64,000 nt of DNA from Paenibacillus chitinolyticus NBRC 15660 (GCF_000739915.1 NZ_BBJT01000004.1:248001-312000), one strand, 5' to 3'. Numbered from the stretch's first letter, positions 16,343 to 25,098 are shown. The notes: generated by a model not told the origin, from the sequence alone. Numbers and translations are program-made.

Positions 16343-17179
16343 TCAGCCTTTAACCGATCCGGCCGTAATGCCTTCGATAATATAGCGCTGCATGGCCAGG
16401 AAGAAAATGATAATCGGCGTAATGCCGAGCACGAGCGCCGGCAGAGCCAGATCCCACTGCTTCATATATTGGCCGAAGAACGAGAATGTGGCCAGCGGAA
16501 TGGTCCGCAGGGACTGATTTTGCAGGACGAGCGATGGCAGCAGATAATCGTTCCACGTCCAGAGGGCGTTGAGAATGATGACGGTTACGAACATCGGCTT
16601 AAGCAGCGGCAGCACGATGCGCCAGAACACGCCGTAAGGGGACGTTCCGTCCACGACAGCCGACTCTTCGATCTCCAAAGGAATCGATTTCACGAATCCG
16701 TGGAAGAGGAAGATCGCCATCGGCGCCCCGAACCCCAGGTAGCAGATGATTAGGCCCCACAGGCTGTCCATCAAGCCTACGCCGGAGAGAACCTTCACGA
16801 GCGGAATCATGATCGACTGGAACGGAATGACCATCGCGGCCACGAACATGCCGAACAGGACTTGGTTGATGCGGCTTTTATACCGCACCAGCCGGTAAGC
16901 CGCCATGGCGCTTATGAGCGCAATGCCGATGTTGCTGATCACGGTAACGATCAGAGAGTTCCAGAAGACGACCGGGAATTTGGTGATGCTCCAGGCCCGC
17001 TTGTAATTCTCGAAGTGAAACGATTCCGGCCAGCTGGCGGCATTGGAAAGCAGGTCGCCGAAGCTTTTCACGGAGTTCACAAGAAGGAAGTAAAACGGGA
17101 CAAGGAACAGAAGAGCGATGACAAACGTTACGATTTCGGCGATAAACACACGCCCGGAGTAACGGTTTTGTGCTTCCAT
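16343..17179 (-). CDS. carbohydrate ABC permease, MalG/LacG-type
   Basis: A 278-aa, six-helix inner-membrane permease. The EAA loop (EIEESAVVDGTSPYGVFWRIVLPLLKP, about residues 170-196) contacts the ATPase, and the C-terminus ends RYIIEGITAGSVKG as in MalG homologs. The ATG (17179) directly follows the TAA of the upstream permease gene with an AAGGAGG site inside that gene, indicating translational coupling. Confidence 0.93.
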   Translation of the reverse strand: MEAQNRYSGRVFIAEIVTFVIALLFLVPFYFLLVNSVKSFGDLLSNAASWPESFHFENYKRAWSITKFPVVFWNSLIVTVISNIGIALISAMAAYRLVRYKSRINQVLFGMFVAAMVIPFQSIMIPLVKVLSGVGLMDSLWGLIICYLGFGAPMAIFLFHGFVKSIPLEIEESAVVDGTSPYGVFWRIVLPLLKPMFVTVIILNALWTWNDYLLPSLVLQNQSLRTIPLATFSFFGQYMKQWDLALPALVLGITPIIIFFLAMQRYIIEGITAGSVKG

Positions 17180-18058
17180 TTACGCTTCGACCTCCTTGCT
17201 TTTCGTGAATCGGACCTGCAGCCACGTGATGACCGCGACGACGATGAAGAACACCAGCGCCTTGGCTGTTCCGAGACCGTACCGGTTGTTCTGGAACGCT
17301 TCGCTGTAAATATTCATCGCGACGGATTCGGTCGAGCGGAAGGGTCCGCCTTTCGTCAGCGACAAATTGAGATCGAACATTTTGAACGTCCACGAGATGG
17401 CAAGGAACAGGCAGACGGTAACGGCCGACATGATGAGCGGAATCATAATGGAGCGCAGAACTTGTCCCTGCGTGGCTCCGTCGATCTGTGCCGCTTCGAT
17501 CACGTCTTTGGGCACGTTGCTGAAAGCCGCGATGTAAATGACCATCAAATACCCGGCTGTCTGCCAGACGAACACGATGACAATTCCCCAGAAGGCGGTC
17601 GTCGAATCCCCGAGCCACGGAAGATTGAAGAAGCCGATTCCCGTCATTTCACCGATAGCGGAGAACCCTTTTACGAAAATAAACTGCCAAATAAATCCGA
17701 GAAGAAGTCCGCCGATTACATTCGGCATAAAGAAAATGGTTCTCAGGAAATTCCGGGTCTTAAGCGGTCTCGTCAGCAGATACGCCAGAACGAATCCGAC
17801 CAGATTGGACAGCACGACGCCCACGATCGTAAACCGGACGGTAAACCAGAACGCACTCCAGAAATCTTGATCCTGGGTAAAGATTCTTTTAAAATTATCA
17901 AAGCCTACCCAACTGACCTCGCCGGATACCCCGTTCCAGTTCGTGAACGAGTAGTACATGCCGAGCAGGAAAGGGATGATAATAATCAAGGTAAAGAACA
18001 GGACCGCAGGTCCGAGAAAAAATAATTGCTGACCCCATTGCGATGAACGCTTATGCAT
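17180..18058 (-). CDS. carbohydrate ABC permease, MalF/LacF-type
   Basis: A 292-aa permease partner, first gene of the importer. The N-terminus QQLFFLGPAVLFFTLIIIIPFLLGMYYSFTNWNG is typical of the LacF/UgpA type; the EAA loop is DVIEAAQIDGATQGQVLRSIMIPLI. ATG at 18058 with GGAGGAAG upstream is preferred to the longer frame beginning at 18112, which would place the start at the promoter. It overlaps nothing and abuts the MalG-type gene. Confidence 0.93.
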   Translation of the reverse strand: MHKRSSQWGQQLFFLGPAVLFFTLIIIIPFLLGMYYSFTNWNGVSGEVSWVGFDNFKRIFTQDQDFWSAFWFTVRFTIVGVVLSNLVGFVLAYLLTRPLKTRNFLRTIFFMPNVIGGLLLGFIWQFIFVKGFSAIGEMTGIGFFNLPWLGDSTTAFWGIVIVFVWQTAGYLMVIYIAAFSNVPKDVIEAAQIDGATQGQVLRSIMIPLIMSAVTVCLFLAISWTFKMFDLNLSLTKGGPFRSTESVAMNIYSEAFQNNRYGLGTAKALVFFIVVAVITWLQVRFTKSKEVEA

Positions 18059-18095
18059 CTGTCTTCCTCCTTTTTCTACGGAAGGTTGTGTATTT

Positions 18096-18163
18096 AGTAT
18101 AGGGCGCTCCACCCGCTCCCCACTACCGCACGAGGTGAACCGTTAGGTGGAATATATTGATCT
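18096..18163 (-). promoter_or_regulatory. promoter and activator-site motif of the permease operon
   Basis: On the minus strand AGATCAATATATTCCAC (18163-18147) is followed after 45 bp by TATACT (18101-18096), about 38 bp before the permease ATG. It is the counterpart of the element at 16252-16318: 14 of 17 bases match and the distance differs by one base. The motif also lies only 15 bp before the kinase gene, so the regulator could repress or autoregulate its own transcript. Confidence 0.6.
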
Positions 18164-18177
18164 GAGGAGTCTGCCCG

Positions 18178-20142
18178 ATGAACAACAGCAGCATTCGTAC
18201 ACGCCTCATCCTGCTCATGCTGGCCGCAACTGTCATTCCGATCGTCATCTCCATGATCGTCACGTATTTCTACACCACCCGTTCAGTCGGCACGAAGCTG
18301 ATTCAGGAGAACGCGAACCTGATTTACCAGGGCAAAACGAATGTACAAGCGTACATGGACACGCTGAACCGCAACTCGCTCTCCCTCTATAACGATCCGG
18401 GCATCCTGCTGATGCTCCGGCGGAATGTGCATGATTACACGAACGAGGCCCAGACCTATACCCTGCTGCAAAATATGACTCACTCCGTGGACGGCATATA
18501 CCAGATCTATTTGTATATGGCAAAAACCCGCAGGTCTACGCTGCTCATCGGGGATATTCCGAAGCGCGGCTACGATACGGATAATTTCAGCGAGCCTTAT
18601 ACGACCGGCAACCCGTCTTCCGTCGTGGAGCCCACGCATATGAGTTCCATTTACGGCCTGGGTCAGAGTCCACCTTATTATGACCCCCGCCCCGTCATTA
18701 CATTACACCGGGCCATCTACAATGTCCCGACGACGGAATGGCTGGGGACTTTGTCGATCGATATCAAGCTGGAGGCGATTCAGGACATTGCCGACCAGCT
18801 TTTTAACAAGCAGCATGAACGTCTTTACCTGCTCGACCAGTCGGGCATGGTCGTTTATTCCGGAGACGGCTCCCTGATCGGCAAGCCTCTCTCCGACGCC
18901 TGGACGAGCCCGATTCTGGAGTCCAAGGAAACGCGCGGACAACTGGAAATGAACAAGTCGGTTTATTTGTACGAAAAAATGGACACCCCTTACATGAAGT
19001 GGACGCTGGTGAAGGAAATCCCGCACAGCTATCTGTATGAAGGGGCGCGGAGCCTGACCCAGATCAATATCATCATCGCGGCGGTTTCTCTGCTGCTCGT
19101 CATTGCGGCCACTCTGTTCGTAACGATCCGGATTACCGCTCCGATCAAAAAACTGATCGGGACGATCAACCAGATCCAGGCCGGTAATCTGACGGCCCGC
19201 GTAGACGGCGAAGGGCAGGATGAAATCGGCATTCTGGTCCGCCGATTCCGCACGATGATGGAGACGATCAACAACCTCATTCTGCGGGAGTACAGGCTGA
19301 ACATCGCCAATAAAACGAATCAGTTGAAGGCGCTGCAGGCGCAGATCAACCCGCATTTCATGAACAATGCGCTGCAGTCCATCGGCACGCTGGCTCTCCA
19401 GCATAACGTCCCGCGCATCTACTCGCTGATCAACTCGCTGGCGAAAATGATGCGCTACAGCATGAACACGAACCAGGAAGCCGTCCCGCTCTCCATGGAA
19501 ATCGGCCATGTGAAAGCGTATCTGGAACTCCAGACGGAGCGGTTCGAGGGCAAATTCCGCACGGACTTCGAACTGGACGAAGTCGCTCTCGGCATTGAGG
19601 TTCCGAAGATGATCATTCAGCCCTTGATCGAAAATTATTTCAAGCACGGCTTCGATCCGAAGCTCGGACCCGGTCATCTGACCATCCGTGCCCGGGTCGA
19701 ACCCGGCGGCGGGACGGGACCCGGCGAGGTTCCGCTCAAACCGGGCGGAGAAGCGGGGCCGGACGGGGCCGGCGCAGATAGCGGACACGCAGCTGCCTCC
19801 GCCCGGAGAAACGCGCCGGAATCCCGGCCGGACGAAGATTCCGCTGCGGCGGACTCGTCGCCCGATTCCGGCGGGACTTCCGCAAGCCCCGTCCTCTTCG
19901 TGGAAGTCGAAGACAACGGACGCGGCATCCCGGAAGACAAGCTGACGGAGCTGCAAGCCGGACTTGCCGTTATGCGCGAGGAGACCGGGATGGACGAAGA
20001 AGGTGGAATCGGGATCGGCAACGTGAGGACGAGACTGCGCCTTTACTTCGATCCGCAAGCTTCGCTGACACTTGAAAATACGGACCCGCATGGCGTCCGG
20101 ATTACGATGCGCATTCCGCTCGGGGAGGATACAACAACATGA
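18178..20142 (+). CDS. YesM-type sensor histidine kinase
   Basis: A 654-aa membrane kinase: TM1 at about 9-31, an extracellular dCache-like domain, TM2 at about 292-315, HAMP, His_kinase domain with QAQINPHFMNNALQ (His393) and a HATPase_c domain with the N-box IEN and G1 box VEDNGRGIPEDKL. Between them, about residues 506-568 form a Gly/Pro/Ala/Ser/Glu-rich insertion not normal for this fold. The family senses sugars, often through the neighbouring binding protein, and phosphorylates an AraC-type regulator. It overlaps that gene by 4 bp (ATGA). Confidence 0.93.
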   Translation: MNNSSIRTRLILLMLAATVIPIVISMIVTYFYTTRSVGTKLIQENANLIYQGKTNVQAYMDTLNRNSLSLYNDPGILLMLRRNVHDYTNEAQTYTLLQNMTHSVDGIYQIYLYMAKTRRSTLLIGDIPKRGYDTDNFSEPYTTGNPSSVVEPTHMSSIYGLGQSPPYYDPRPVITLHRAIYNVPTTEWLGTLSIDIKLEAIQDIADQLFNKQHERLYLLDQSGMVVYSGDGSLIGKPLSDAWTSPILESKETRGQLEMNKSVYLYEKMDTPYMKWTLVKEIPHSYLYEGARSLTQINIIIAAVSLLLVIAATLFVTIRITAPIKKLIGTINQIQAGNLTARVDGEGQDEIGILVRRFRTMMETINNLILREYRLNIANKTNQLKALQAQINPHFMNNALQSIGTLALQHNVPRIYSLINSLAKMMRYSMNTNQEAVPLSMEIGHVKAYLELQTERFEGKFRTDFELDEVALGIEVPKMIIQPLIENYFKHGFDPKLGPGHLTIRARVEPGGGTGPGEVPLKPGGEAGPDGAGADSGHAAASARRNAPESRPDEDSAAADSSPDSGGTSASPVLFVEVEDNGRGIPEDKLTELQAGLAVMREETGMDEEGGIGIGNVRTRLRLYFDPQASLTLENTDPHGVRITMRIPLGEDTTT

Positions 20143-21770
20143 TCGCATTACTCGTAGATGATGAGAAACACGTCCGCAGCGCCCTGCGGATGCTGATCAA
20201 ATGGGAAGAACACGGCATTTCGCAAATATTCGAGGCGGAAAACGGAGAAGAAGCCATTGAGGTGATCCGGCGGGAAAAGCCCCAGATCATCATTACGGAT
20301 ATGATGATGCCGGTAAAGGGCGGCGTGGAGCTGCTCCAATGGCTGCAGACCAATGACCCTTCCGCCAAATCAATCGTAATCAGCGGCCACGATGATTTTT
20401 CTCTCGTCCGCCATACGATCCAATATGGCGGAACCGACTATATCCTGAAGCCGATCGATCCGGATCAGGTCAACGAGGCGCTGGCTAAAGCGGTCGCCAG
20501 TTGGAACAAAGAAGAGCATGAACGGTCCCGGAGCGTGGAGCGGAACATCGAGATGAACCGCATCAAGCCGGTCTACTGGGACCGGCAGTTGTCCGGGCTG
20601 CTCGACGAGCCCGCGCAGAATCCGGTCGCCGTCCGGGATTTGCAGGCCGACTGGGGCCTTCCGGCGGGAACGGGCTCGTGCCGCATCGCCATCCTCAGCA
20701 TGGTCACGATGGAGAGGAAGCTGAAGAACAAATTCGGCCGCAACACGGACCTGCTCTTCTTCTCGCTGATCAACATCTGCAACGAGTTTCTGCACCGCCG
20801 CAGCCGCGGGGCCGCCTTCCGCTACTGGAGCTCCAACGAGATCCTGCTCCTGGTGTGGGGCGAGCCGGACAAGGTCCCCGCCCTTCTCGGAGACATCAAC
20901 GAAGGCATCCTGACCGCCCTGCACAGCCGGCTCGATTTCGGACTCAGCCGAGCGCACGCCTTCCCGGACGGCCTCCCGGCGGCTTACCGCGAAGCCCGCG
21001 ACGCGCTGCGCCAGCGCAATCTGCTCAGCCGCGGCGGCTGGATTCACGAGGCTGTCCGGCCCGAAGGCCTCCAGCCCCGGCGGCTGCGCTTCAGCGATTT
21101 CGAGGAGGCGATCCGGACGGCCATCCGCAGCGGCAGCGCCGAAGAGATCTCCTCCGCCGTGCAGGCGTGGTTCGACGGCGTGCGGAGCTTGAGCGCCATT
21201 ACGCTCGAGCAGATCGAGCAGTGGCGCCGCGAAGCGGACACCATGCGGGGCCGATGGATCGAGGATTTCTTCCCGGACGGTCCCGAAGAGCTGCTCGCGG
21301 AGGTGCGCTCGGAATCCGGGAGCGGGCAGACCATCGTTCCGCTGAACGAACAGGGCACGCTCTCGCTGGCCGACTGGCAGCAGGAGCTGACGCATTCGTT
21401 CGTCCAGCTTTCGAAGAAGCTGCTCAAAAGACAGCACCGCGAGAAGAACGTCATCTACGACATTGCGAAATATTTGCAGACGCACTATCACGAGGAAATT
21501 TCGCTTCAGGATATCGCCGGCCGTTTTTTCCTCTCCCGTGAATACATTTCGCGCAAGTTCAAACAGGAGTTCGGCACGAATCTGTCCGACTATCTGGGCG
21601 CCATCCGCATCGACAAAGCGAAGCTGCTCATGATGAATCCCAACCTGCGGATCTCCCAGGTCAGCGAAATGGTCGGCTACAGCGACGAGAAATATTTCAG
21701 CAAAGTGTTCAAAAAAGTGACCGGCTGCTCGCCGAACGAATACCGGAAAGCCAACCAACCGATCATGTGA
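20139..21770 (+). CDS. YesN-type response regulator with AraC DNA-binding domain
   Basis: A 543-aa protein: N-terminal receiver domain (phospho-acceptor Asp54 in IIITDMMMPVKGG, switch Lys in DYILKPI), a long middle region of about 290 residues, and a C-terminal AraC/XylS double helix-turn-helix (KYLQTHYHEEISLQDIAGRFFLSREYISRKFKQEFGTNLSDYL...MVGYSDEKYFSKVFKKVTGCSPNEYRK). It is coupled to the kinase gene and presumably activates the divergent sugar importer; the 17-bp motifs at 16302-16318 and 18147-18163 are the best candidate binding sites. Confidence 0.95.
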   Translation: MIALLVDDEKHVRSALRMLIKWEEHGISQIFEAENGEEAIEVIRREKPQIIITDMMMPVKGGVELLQWLQTNDPSAKSIVISGHDDFSLVRHTIQYGGTDYILKPIDPDQVNEALAKAVASWNKEEHERSRSVERNIEMNRIKPVYWDRQLSGLLDEPAQNPVAVRDLQADWGLPAGTGSCRIAILSMVTMERKLKNKFGRNTDLLFFSLINICNEFLHRRSRGAAFRYWSSNEILLLVWGEPDKVPALLGDINEGILTALHSRLDFGLSRAHAFPDGLPAAYREARDALRQRNLLSRGGWIHEAVRPEGLQPRRLRFSDFEEAIRTAIRSGSAEEISSAVQAWFDGVRSLSAITLEQIEQWRREADTMRGRWIEDFFPDGPEELLAEVRSESGSGQTIVPLNEQGTLSLADWQQELTHSFVQLSKKLLKRQHREKNVIYDIAKYLQTHYHEEISLQDIAGRFFLSREYISRKFKQEFGTNLSDYLGAIRIDKAKLLMMNPNLRISQVSEMVGYSDEKYFSKVFKKVTGCSPNEYRKANQPIM

Positions 21771-21816
21771 AGGGCTTGTTCACATTTTTGTCATTTTCTT
21801 TTGAACGGTGATTGGG

Positions 21817-21822
21817 TATAAT
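21817..21822 (+). promoter_or_regulatory. -10 box before the 32-aa peptide gene
   Basis: Perfect TATAAT 36 bp before the ATG at 21858; the -35 region is T-rich and weak. Confidence 0.4.
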
Positions 21823-21857
21823 TAGGCTAACGTATGTTTACTTGGAGGTGCGCTTGG

Positions 21858-21956
21858 ATGTCTCATGCTTTCTGGATCATTATTGTAGTGCTTACCATGT
21901 TTATCGTGGCCATCTTCACATCTTCGTACAACGAGGATAAAACCAAAGGCCTGTAA
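21858..21956 (+). CDS. 32-aa single-TM peptide
   Basis: ATG at 21858 with GGAGGTG eight bases upstream and a terminator 45 bp after the stop. One transmembrane helix (about residues 4-22) is followed by a short charged tail (SSYNEDKTKGL). It has its own -10 box and terminator, so it forms an independent short transcript. Small peptides of this kind occur widely in Bacillales as sporulation- or membrane-associated proteins; I cannot name the family. Confidence 0.7.
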   Translation: MSHAFWIIIVVLTMFIVAIFTSSYNEDKTKGL

Positions 21957-22002
21957 GGTTCGTCCGTTATGCGGAAGTAAACGAAAGTCATGAATATGAA
22001 AT

Positions 22003-22066
22003 GATCCCCACCCTAGCAAACAGAATGAATTTCTTGTTCTGTCCGGCTGCGATGGGGATTTTTTTA
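22003..22066 (+). terminator. long nested-hairpin terminator
   Basis: ATCCCCA (22004-22010) pairs with TGGGGAT (22053-22059), with an inner ACAGAA/TTCTGT hairpin and a run of seven T's. The T-run overlaps an in-frame upstream ATG of the next gene, which argues against that start. Confidence 0.85.
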
Positions 22067-22125
22067 TGGAAACAAAGAGGCACGGGGAAGATACCGTTCC
22101 ATGTGCAAGAGCGGAGGAAAGCGAC

Positions 22126-23142
22126 ATGAAAGAAATCATCAGCGAGTCTATGCAAGCTCTTAAAGAGGCCACCGGGTTTTCCGGTACAGTCCTTGCGGGG
22201 AACAAGGAAGAAATCCTCGCCGCCTTCAGCGGCGGCTATGCCAATCGCTCCGAAGGCAGCCTTAACCGGGCAGACACCCGGTTCGGAATAGCATCCGGCT
22301 GCAAGCTGTTTACCGCCACTGCGATCTGCCAGCTTGTGGAGAAAGGTCAACTCTCTTTCGATTCCAAGCTGCGGGATTGTCTCCCTTTGGAGTTTAAAAA
22401 TTTCGATCAAGAAATTACGATTCACCACTTGTTAACGCATACCTCAGGAATACCTGACTATTTCGATGAAGAGACCATGGACAATTTCGAAGACTTATGG
22501 ACGGATTATCCCATGTACCGTGTCCGGCGTCCTCAGGACTTCCTTCCCTTGTTTGCGGAAAAAAAGATGAAGCACGAGACTGGCCGGGTTTTTCATTACA
22601 ACAACGGAGGTTATATCGTTCTGGGGCTCGTTGTCGAGCACGTTAGCGGGCTCGCCTTCAGCGACTATGTGGAGCAATTTATTTTTGCCAAAGCGAATAT
22701 GAAGGATTCCGGTTACTTCGAAGCGGATGCTTTGCCGGAACGTACGGCGGCCGGCTATATCGATCACGAAGACGGAAGCTGGAAAACCAATGTTTTCTCG
22801 CTTCCCGCCAAAGGCGGCCCGGACGGGGGCGCTTATGTAACGGCAACGGATATGATGAAATTCTGGGAAAGTTTAATGACATTTGAATTATTGAGCGAAA
22901 AAACGACCTCAATACTGCTGCAGCCCCATGTGCATGTAACCAACGATATTTACTATGGATACGGGCTGCGAATGAAGCTTCGGCAGCAGGATGTAGAGAA
23001 GTATATTTTAATGGGGTATGACCCGGGCGTGAACTTCAGGTCTGTATATTATCCCAAAGAAAAGCGGTCTATCGTGGTTTGCTCCAACAAATCCGGCGGA
23101 GCTTTCGAAATCATTTCCGGTATCGAAAAAGAAATCATCTAA
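22126..23142 (+). CDS. serine hydrolase, class C beta-lactamase fold
   Basis: A 338-aa protein of the beta-lactamase/D-alanyl-D-alanine-carboxypeptidase superfamily. The nucleophile motif SxxK is S57-G-C-K60, and the second-tier motif YxN is Y158-N-N160; LLTHTSGIPDYF between them is the usual family block. No signal peptide is present, so it is probably a cytosolic esterase or peptidase rather than a penicillinase. The ATG at 22126 follows CGGAGG; the longer frame from 22066 starts in the preceding terminator. Confidence 0.88.
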   Translation: MKEIISESMQALKEATGFSGTVLAGNKEEILAAFSGGYANRSEGSLNRADTRFGIASGCKLFTATAICQLVEKGQLSFDSKLRDCLPLEFKNFDQEITIHHLLTHTSGIPDYFDEETMDNFEDLWTDYPMYRVRRPQDFLPLFAEKKMKHETGRVFHYNNGGYIVLGLVVEHVSGLAFSDYVEQFIFAKANMKDSGYFEADALPERTAAGYIDHEDGSWKTNVFSLPAKGGPDGGAYVTATDMMKFWESLMTFELLSEKTTSILLQPHVHVTNDIYYGYGLRMKLRQQDVEKYILMGYDPGVNFRSVYYPKEKRSIVVCSNKSGGAFEIISGIEKEII

Positions 23143-23145
23143 CAA

Positions 23146-23172
23146 AAAGGGGCTGATAAATCAGCCCCTTTA
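23146..23172. terminator. bidirectional terminator
   Basis: AAAAGGGGCTGAT/ATCAGCCCCTTT with a 2-nt loop; serves the convergent serine hydrolase and DUF2500 genes. Confidence 0.85.
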
Positions 23173-23201
23173 ATTATTCGTCGGAGTTCGATCGCCAAGG
23201 C

Positions 23202-23618
23202 TTACGGATAACTGACCACCCGGTGCCGCGCAAAACCGAGATACCGCGTACCCTGAAAATTCAGCTTCCCCATGTCCCCTTCCACAAGCTGGCCGTACTC
23301 CGATCCGCTTATCCGGAACTCGATTCGGTCGCCGCTCTCTACCTCGAACGTGACGAAGTAGGACGTGTCCGTGGAATGACTGTGCGTGGATTCGTTCGAA
23401 GCCGAATGATGGTGGGACACTGCCGTACGCTTCGTGGCGACTCGCGCTTCTACCGTCAGTATCGGCTGCTTGTTATTATGGTTCCACTGCAGGATGCTTT
23501 TCACAAGGGTAAATGCAATAAACGCCAGAATGGCGATGAAAACGAGCGGAAACAACGCCGACACAAGACCGAACATCCCCGGCCCGTCTCCGAACCCTAT
23601 ACCGTTTATGTTTATCAC
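23202..23618 (-). CDS. DUF2500 membrane protein
   Basis: A 138-aa protein with one N-terminal helix (about 17-43) and a beta-rich soluble domain: QPILTVEARVATKRTAVSHHH, then YFVTFEVESGDRIEFRISGSEYGQLVEGDMGKLNFQGTRYLGFAR. That block is characteristic of DUF2500. A His/Ser-rich segment (SHHHSASNESTHSHS) could bind metal. Function unknown; likely membrane-anchored. Monocistronic. Confidence 0.85.
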   Translation of the reverse strand: MININGIGFGDGPGMFGLVSALFPLVFIAILAFIAFTLVKSILQWNHNNKQPILTVEARVATKRTAVSHHHSASNESTHSHSTDTSYFVTFEVESGDRIEFRISGSEYGQLVEGDMGKLNFQGTRYLGFARHRVVSYP

Positions 23619-23708
23619 GGCTTTCTCTCCTCTCTATTCCGCCGAAAGCTCTATCCTGATTTTACCATATTCCCTTGCTTTTAGGGGGTTAAAAAAGGCG
23701 GAGCCACG

Positions 23709-23744
23709 AAAAAACGCCGTCTCCCGAAGGAAACGGCGTTTTTT
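23709..23744. terminator. bidirectional terminator
   Basis: AAAAAACGCCGT/AACGGCGTTTTTT hairpin, 49 bp beyond the stop of the AbrB-like gene. Confidence 0.9.
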
Positions 23745-23792
23745 CGTCTGGTGTGTTCGATCGTCTCGGTAAAAATAGGAAATAAGACCTAA

Positions 23793-24053
23793 CTAGACTC
23801 TCGGTTGTTTCATTGCGTTCATTTCACCCAGACAATTGGAACAGATGTGACGCTCTTTAAATTCGTTAACATGATCCATCTCACCGCAGAACACGCATTT
23901 CGGGCGGTATCTCTCTAGGATGATATGGTCCCCTTGTACTAAAATTTCGACCGGATCGCCTTCGTTCATTTGATATCTTTTACGCAGCGACTTAGGTAAT
24001 ACGATACGTCCAAGCTGATCCACTTTACGGACAACTCCAGCTGGTTTCATCAT
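23793..24053 (-). CDS. AbrB/SpoVT-type transition-state regulator
   Basis: An 86-aa protein. Residues 6-50 are the swapped-hairpin AbrB DNA-binding domain (GVVRKVDQLGRIVLPKSLRKRYQMNEGDPVEILVQGDHIILERY). The C-terminus has two CxxC pairs (C53/C56 and C71/C74), a likely zinc ribbon in place of the AbrB multimerisation tail. A GTG at 24065 is in frame, but the GAGGTG ribosome site overlaps it and lies eight bases before ATG 24053, which decides the start. AbrB-like proteins repress post-exponential genes; which paralog this is cannot be told. Confidence 0.93.
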   Translation of the reverse strand: MMKPAGVVRKVDQLGRIVLPKSLRKRYQMNEGDPVEILVQGDHIILERYRPKCVFCGEMDHVNEFKERHICSNCLGEMNAMKQPRV

Positions 24054-24735
24054 TGTGCCACTCACCTCATTTCACCGAAGTATAATCGGCTTTACAAACT
24101 TTACCCAATTTTTATTCGCCAAATTTCTGCTAATTCCTTCTAACTTCGTTATATTCTTTTTATTTAGGGATACAAAACGGAAAAGATTACAAGATTCCAA
24201 AGCACCAGAGCAAAAGAACCCTTGTCCGGCGCGCAAACTAGCCCAAATATGCCTATACGCCTAGAAAATTTTCCCGGAAAATCGCCCGGACTCCCTTTCC
24301 GCGAATATCGCACTGCTGCTTTAGGCTCATACAATCCCATAACGAATCCCGGGCTCTCCGGTTTTTCCCGAATCCGAAATGAACCTTCCGGCCCACGTCC
24401 GCCTGTAAGGAGATCCCGCGTTTATCCCGCGGCACCATCCGGCCTTTTAAGTATCACGGTGAGGCATCTGCCCCATCAAATCATTTGTCAAAGAGAGGGA
24501 AGCGTTGAAACCGGCGAAATTGGATAAAGCTTAGTTCCTGCCATCTTCCATAAACATAACATACATTACAACTAAATATAACAGACAAGTGTAGAAGAGG
24601 AAAAAACTAGGGAAGCTAGTTTCCGTTCGGCCCGCTCTCTGAAAGTGACGAACACCATCATTCCGTAGGTTCTGTTCATGCCTTCCTAAATCCATAGTAT
24701 AATCTTACTAAAAAAAGAATGTGAGGTTTGTATGA
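24054..24735. other. 682-bp intergenic region with GC-rich hairpins
   Basis: No supported protein gene. The first about 150 bp are AT-rich and should hold the abrB-like promoter. About 24230-24530 is markedly GC-richer with several short inverted repeats, such as CCGCG (24416-24420) with CGCGG (24428-24432). This could be an unrecognised structured RNA. The last 200 bp are AT-rich again and carry the promoter of the 120-aa protein gene. Confidence 0.5.
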
Positions 24736-25098
24736 ATGAAGACTGTTAGCCAAGAAATCCAAGATTTGTCCGTTAAATCCTTGGAGTCGACTTTTAACAA
24801 ACTTACAAATGCTTATAAAAGTATGACAGAAAAAGGTTCAAACACAACCCTCGTCCAAAAGAGACAAAACGCTGTAAAAATTGGTCTAGAAAGCCTCAAA
24901 GGCATTTGGAACGGCGAAGATTTTTCCTATGACGCAGAAATCATATTGACTTCTAAAGAAGTTCTACAAAGTATCATTCCATCTGTCGAACAACAGATAG
25001 CAAAAGCAAAGGAAGGCAGTTCCCAAAAAACTTTAAATACGCATCGCTTAACTGCACTTAAACTGGCAATCGAATCCCTGGAGAACCGTCTTATATAA
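24736..25098 (+). CDS. orphan 120-aa helical protein
   Basis: A short soluble protein, Ser/Lys/Leu-rich and predicted all-helical (EIQDLSVKSLESTFNKLTNAYKSM ... QKTLNTHRLTALKLAIESLENRL). Two similar segments recur: VQKRQNAVKIGLESLKG (about 40-56) and LNTHRLTALKLAIESLEN (about 100-117), suggesting an internal duplication. Its codons are AT-richer than those of its neighbours, consistent with acquisition. No family recognised. GTGAGG lies before the ATG and the stop codon is in a hairpin. Confidence 0.65.
   Translation: MKTVSQEIQDLSVKSLESTFNKLTNAYKSMTEKGSNTTLVQKRQNAVKIGLESLKGIWNGEDFSYDAEIILTSKEVLQSIIPSVEQQIAKAKEGSSQKTLNTHRLTALKLAIESLENRLI

Noticed and set aside
20370-21758. 462-codon minus-strand frame opposite the response regulator
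   Set aside because: It is a shadow ORF without RBS or recognisable domain; the plus strand encodes a complete receiver and AraC domain.
24400-24440. T-box-like string TGGTGCCGCGG on the minus strand
   Set aside because: The antiterminator partner is wrong (an insertion breaks the 3' arm), no specifier domain or terminator is seen, and no amino-acid or synthetase gene follows.
24222-24527. 101-codon plus-strand frame in the 24-kb intergenic region
   Set aside because: No ribosome site, Pro/Arg/Ser composition, no domain; more like structured non-coding DNA.
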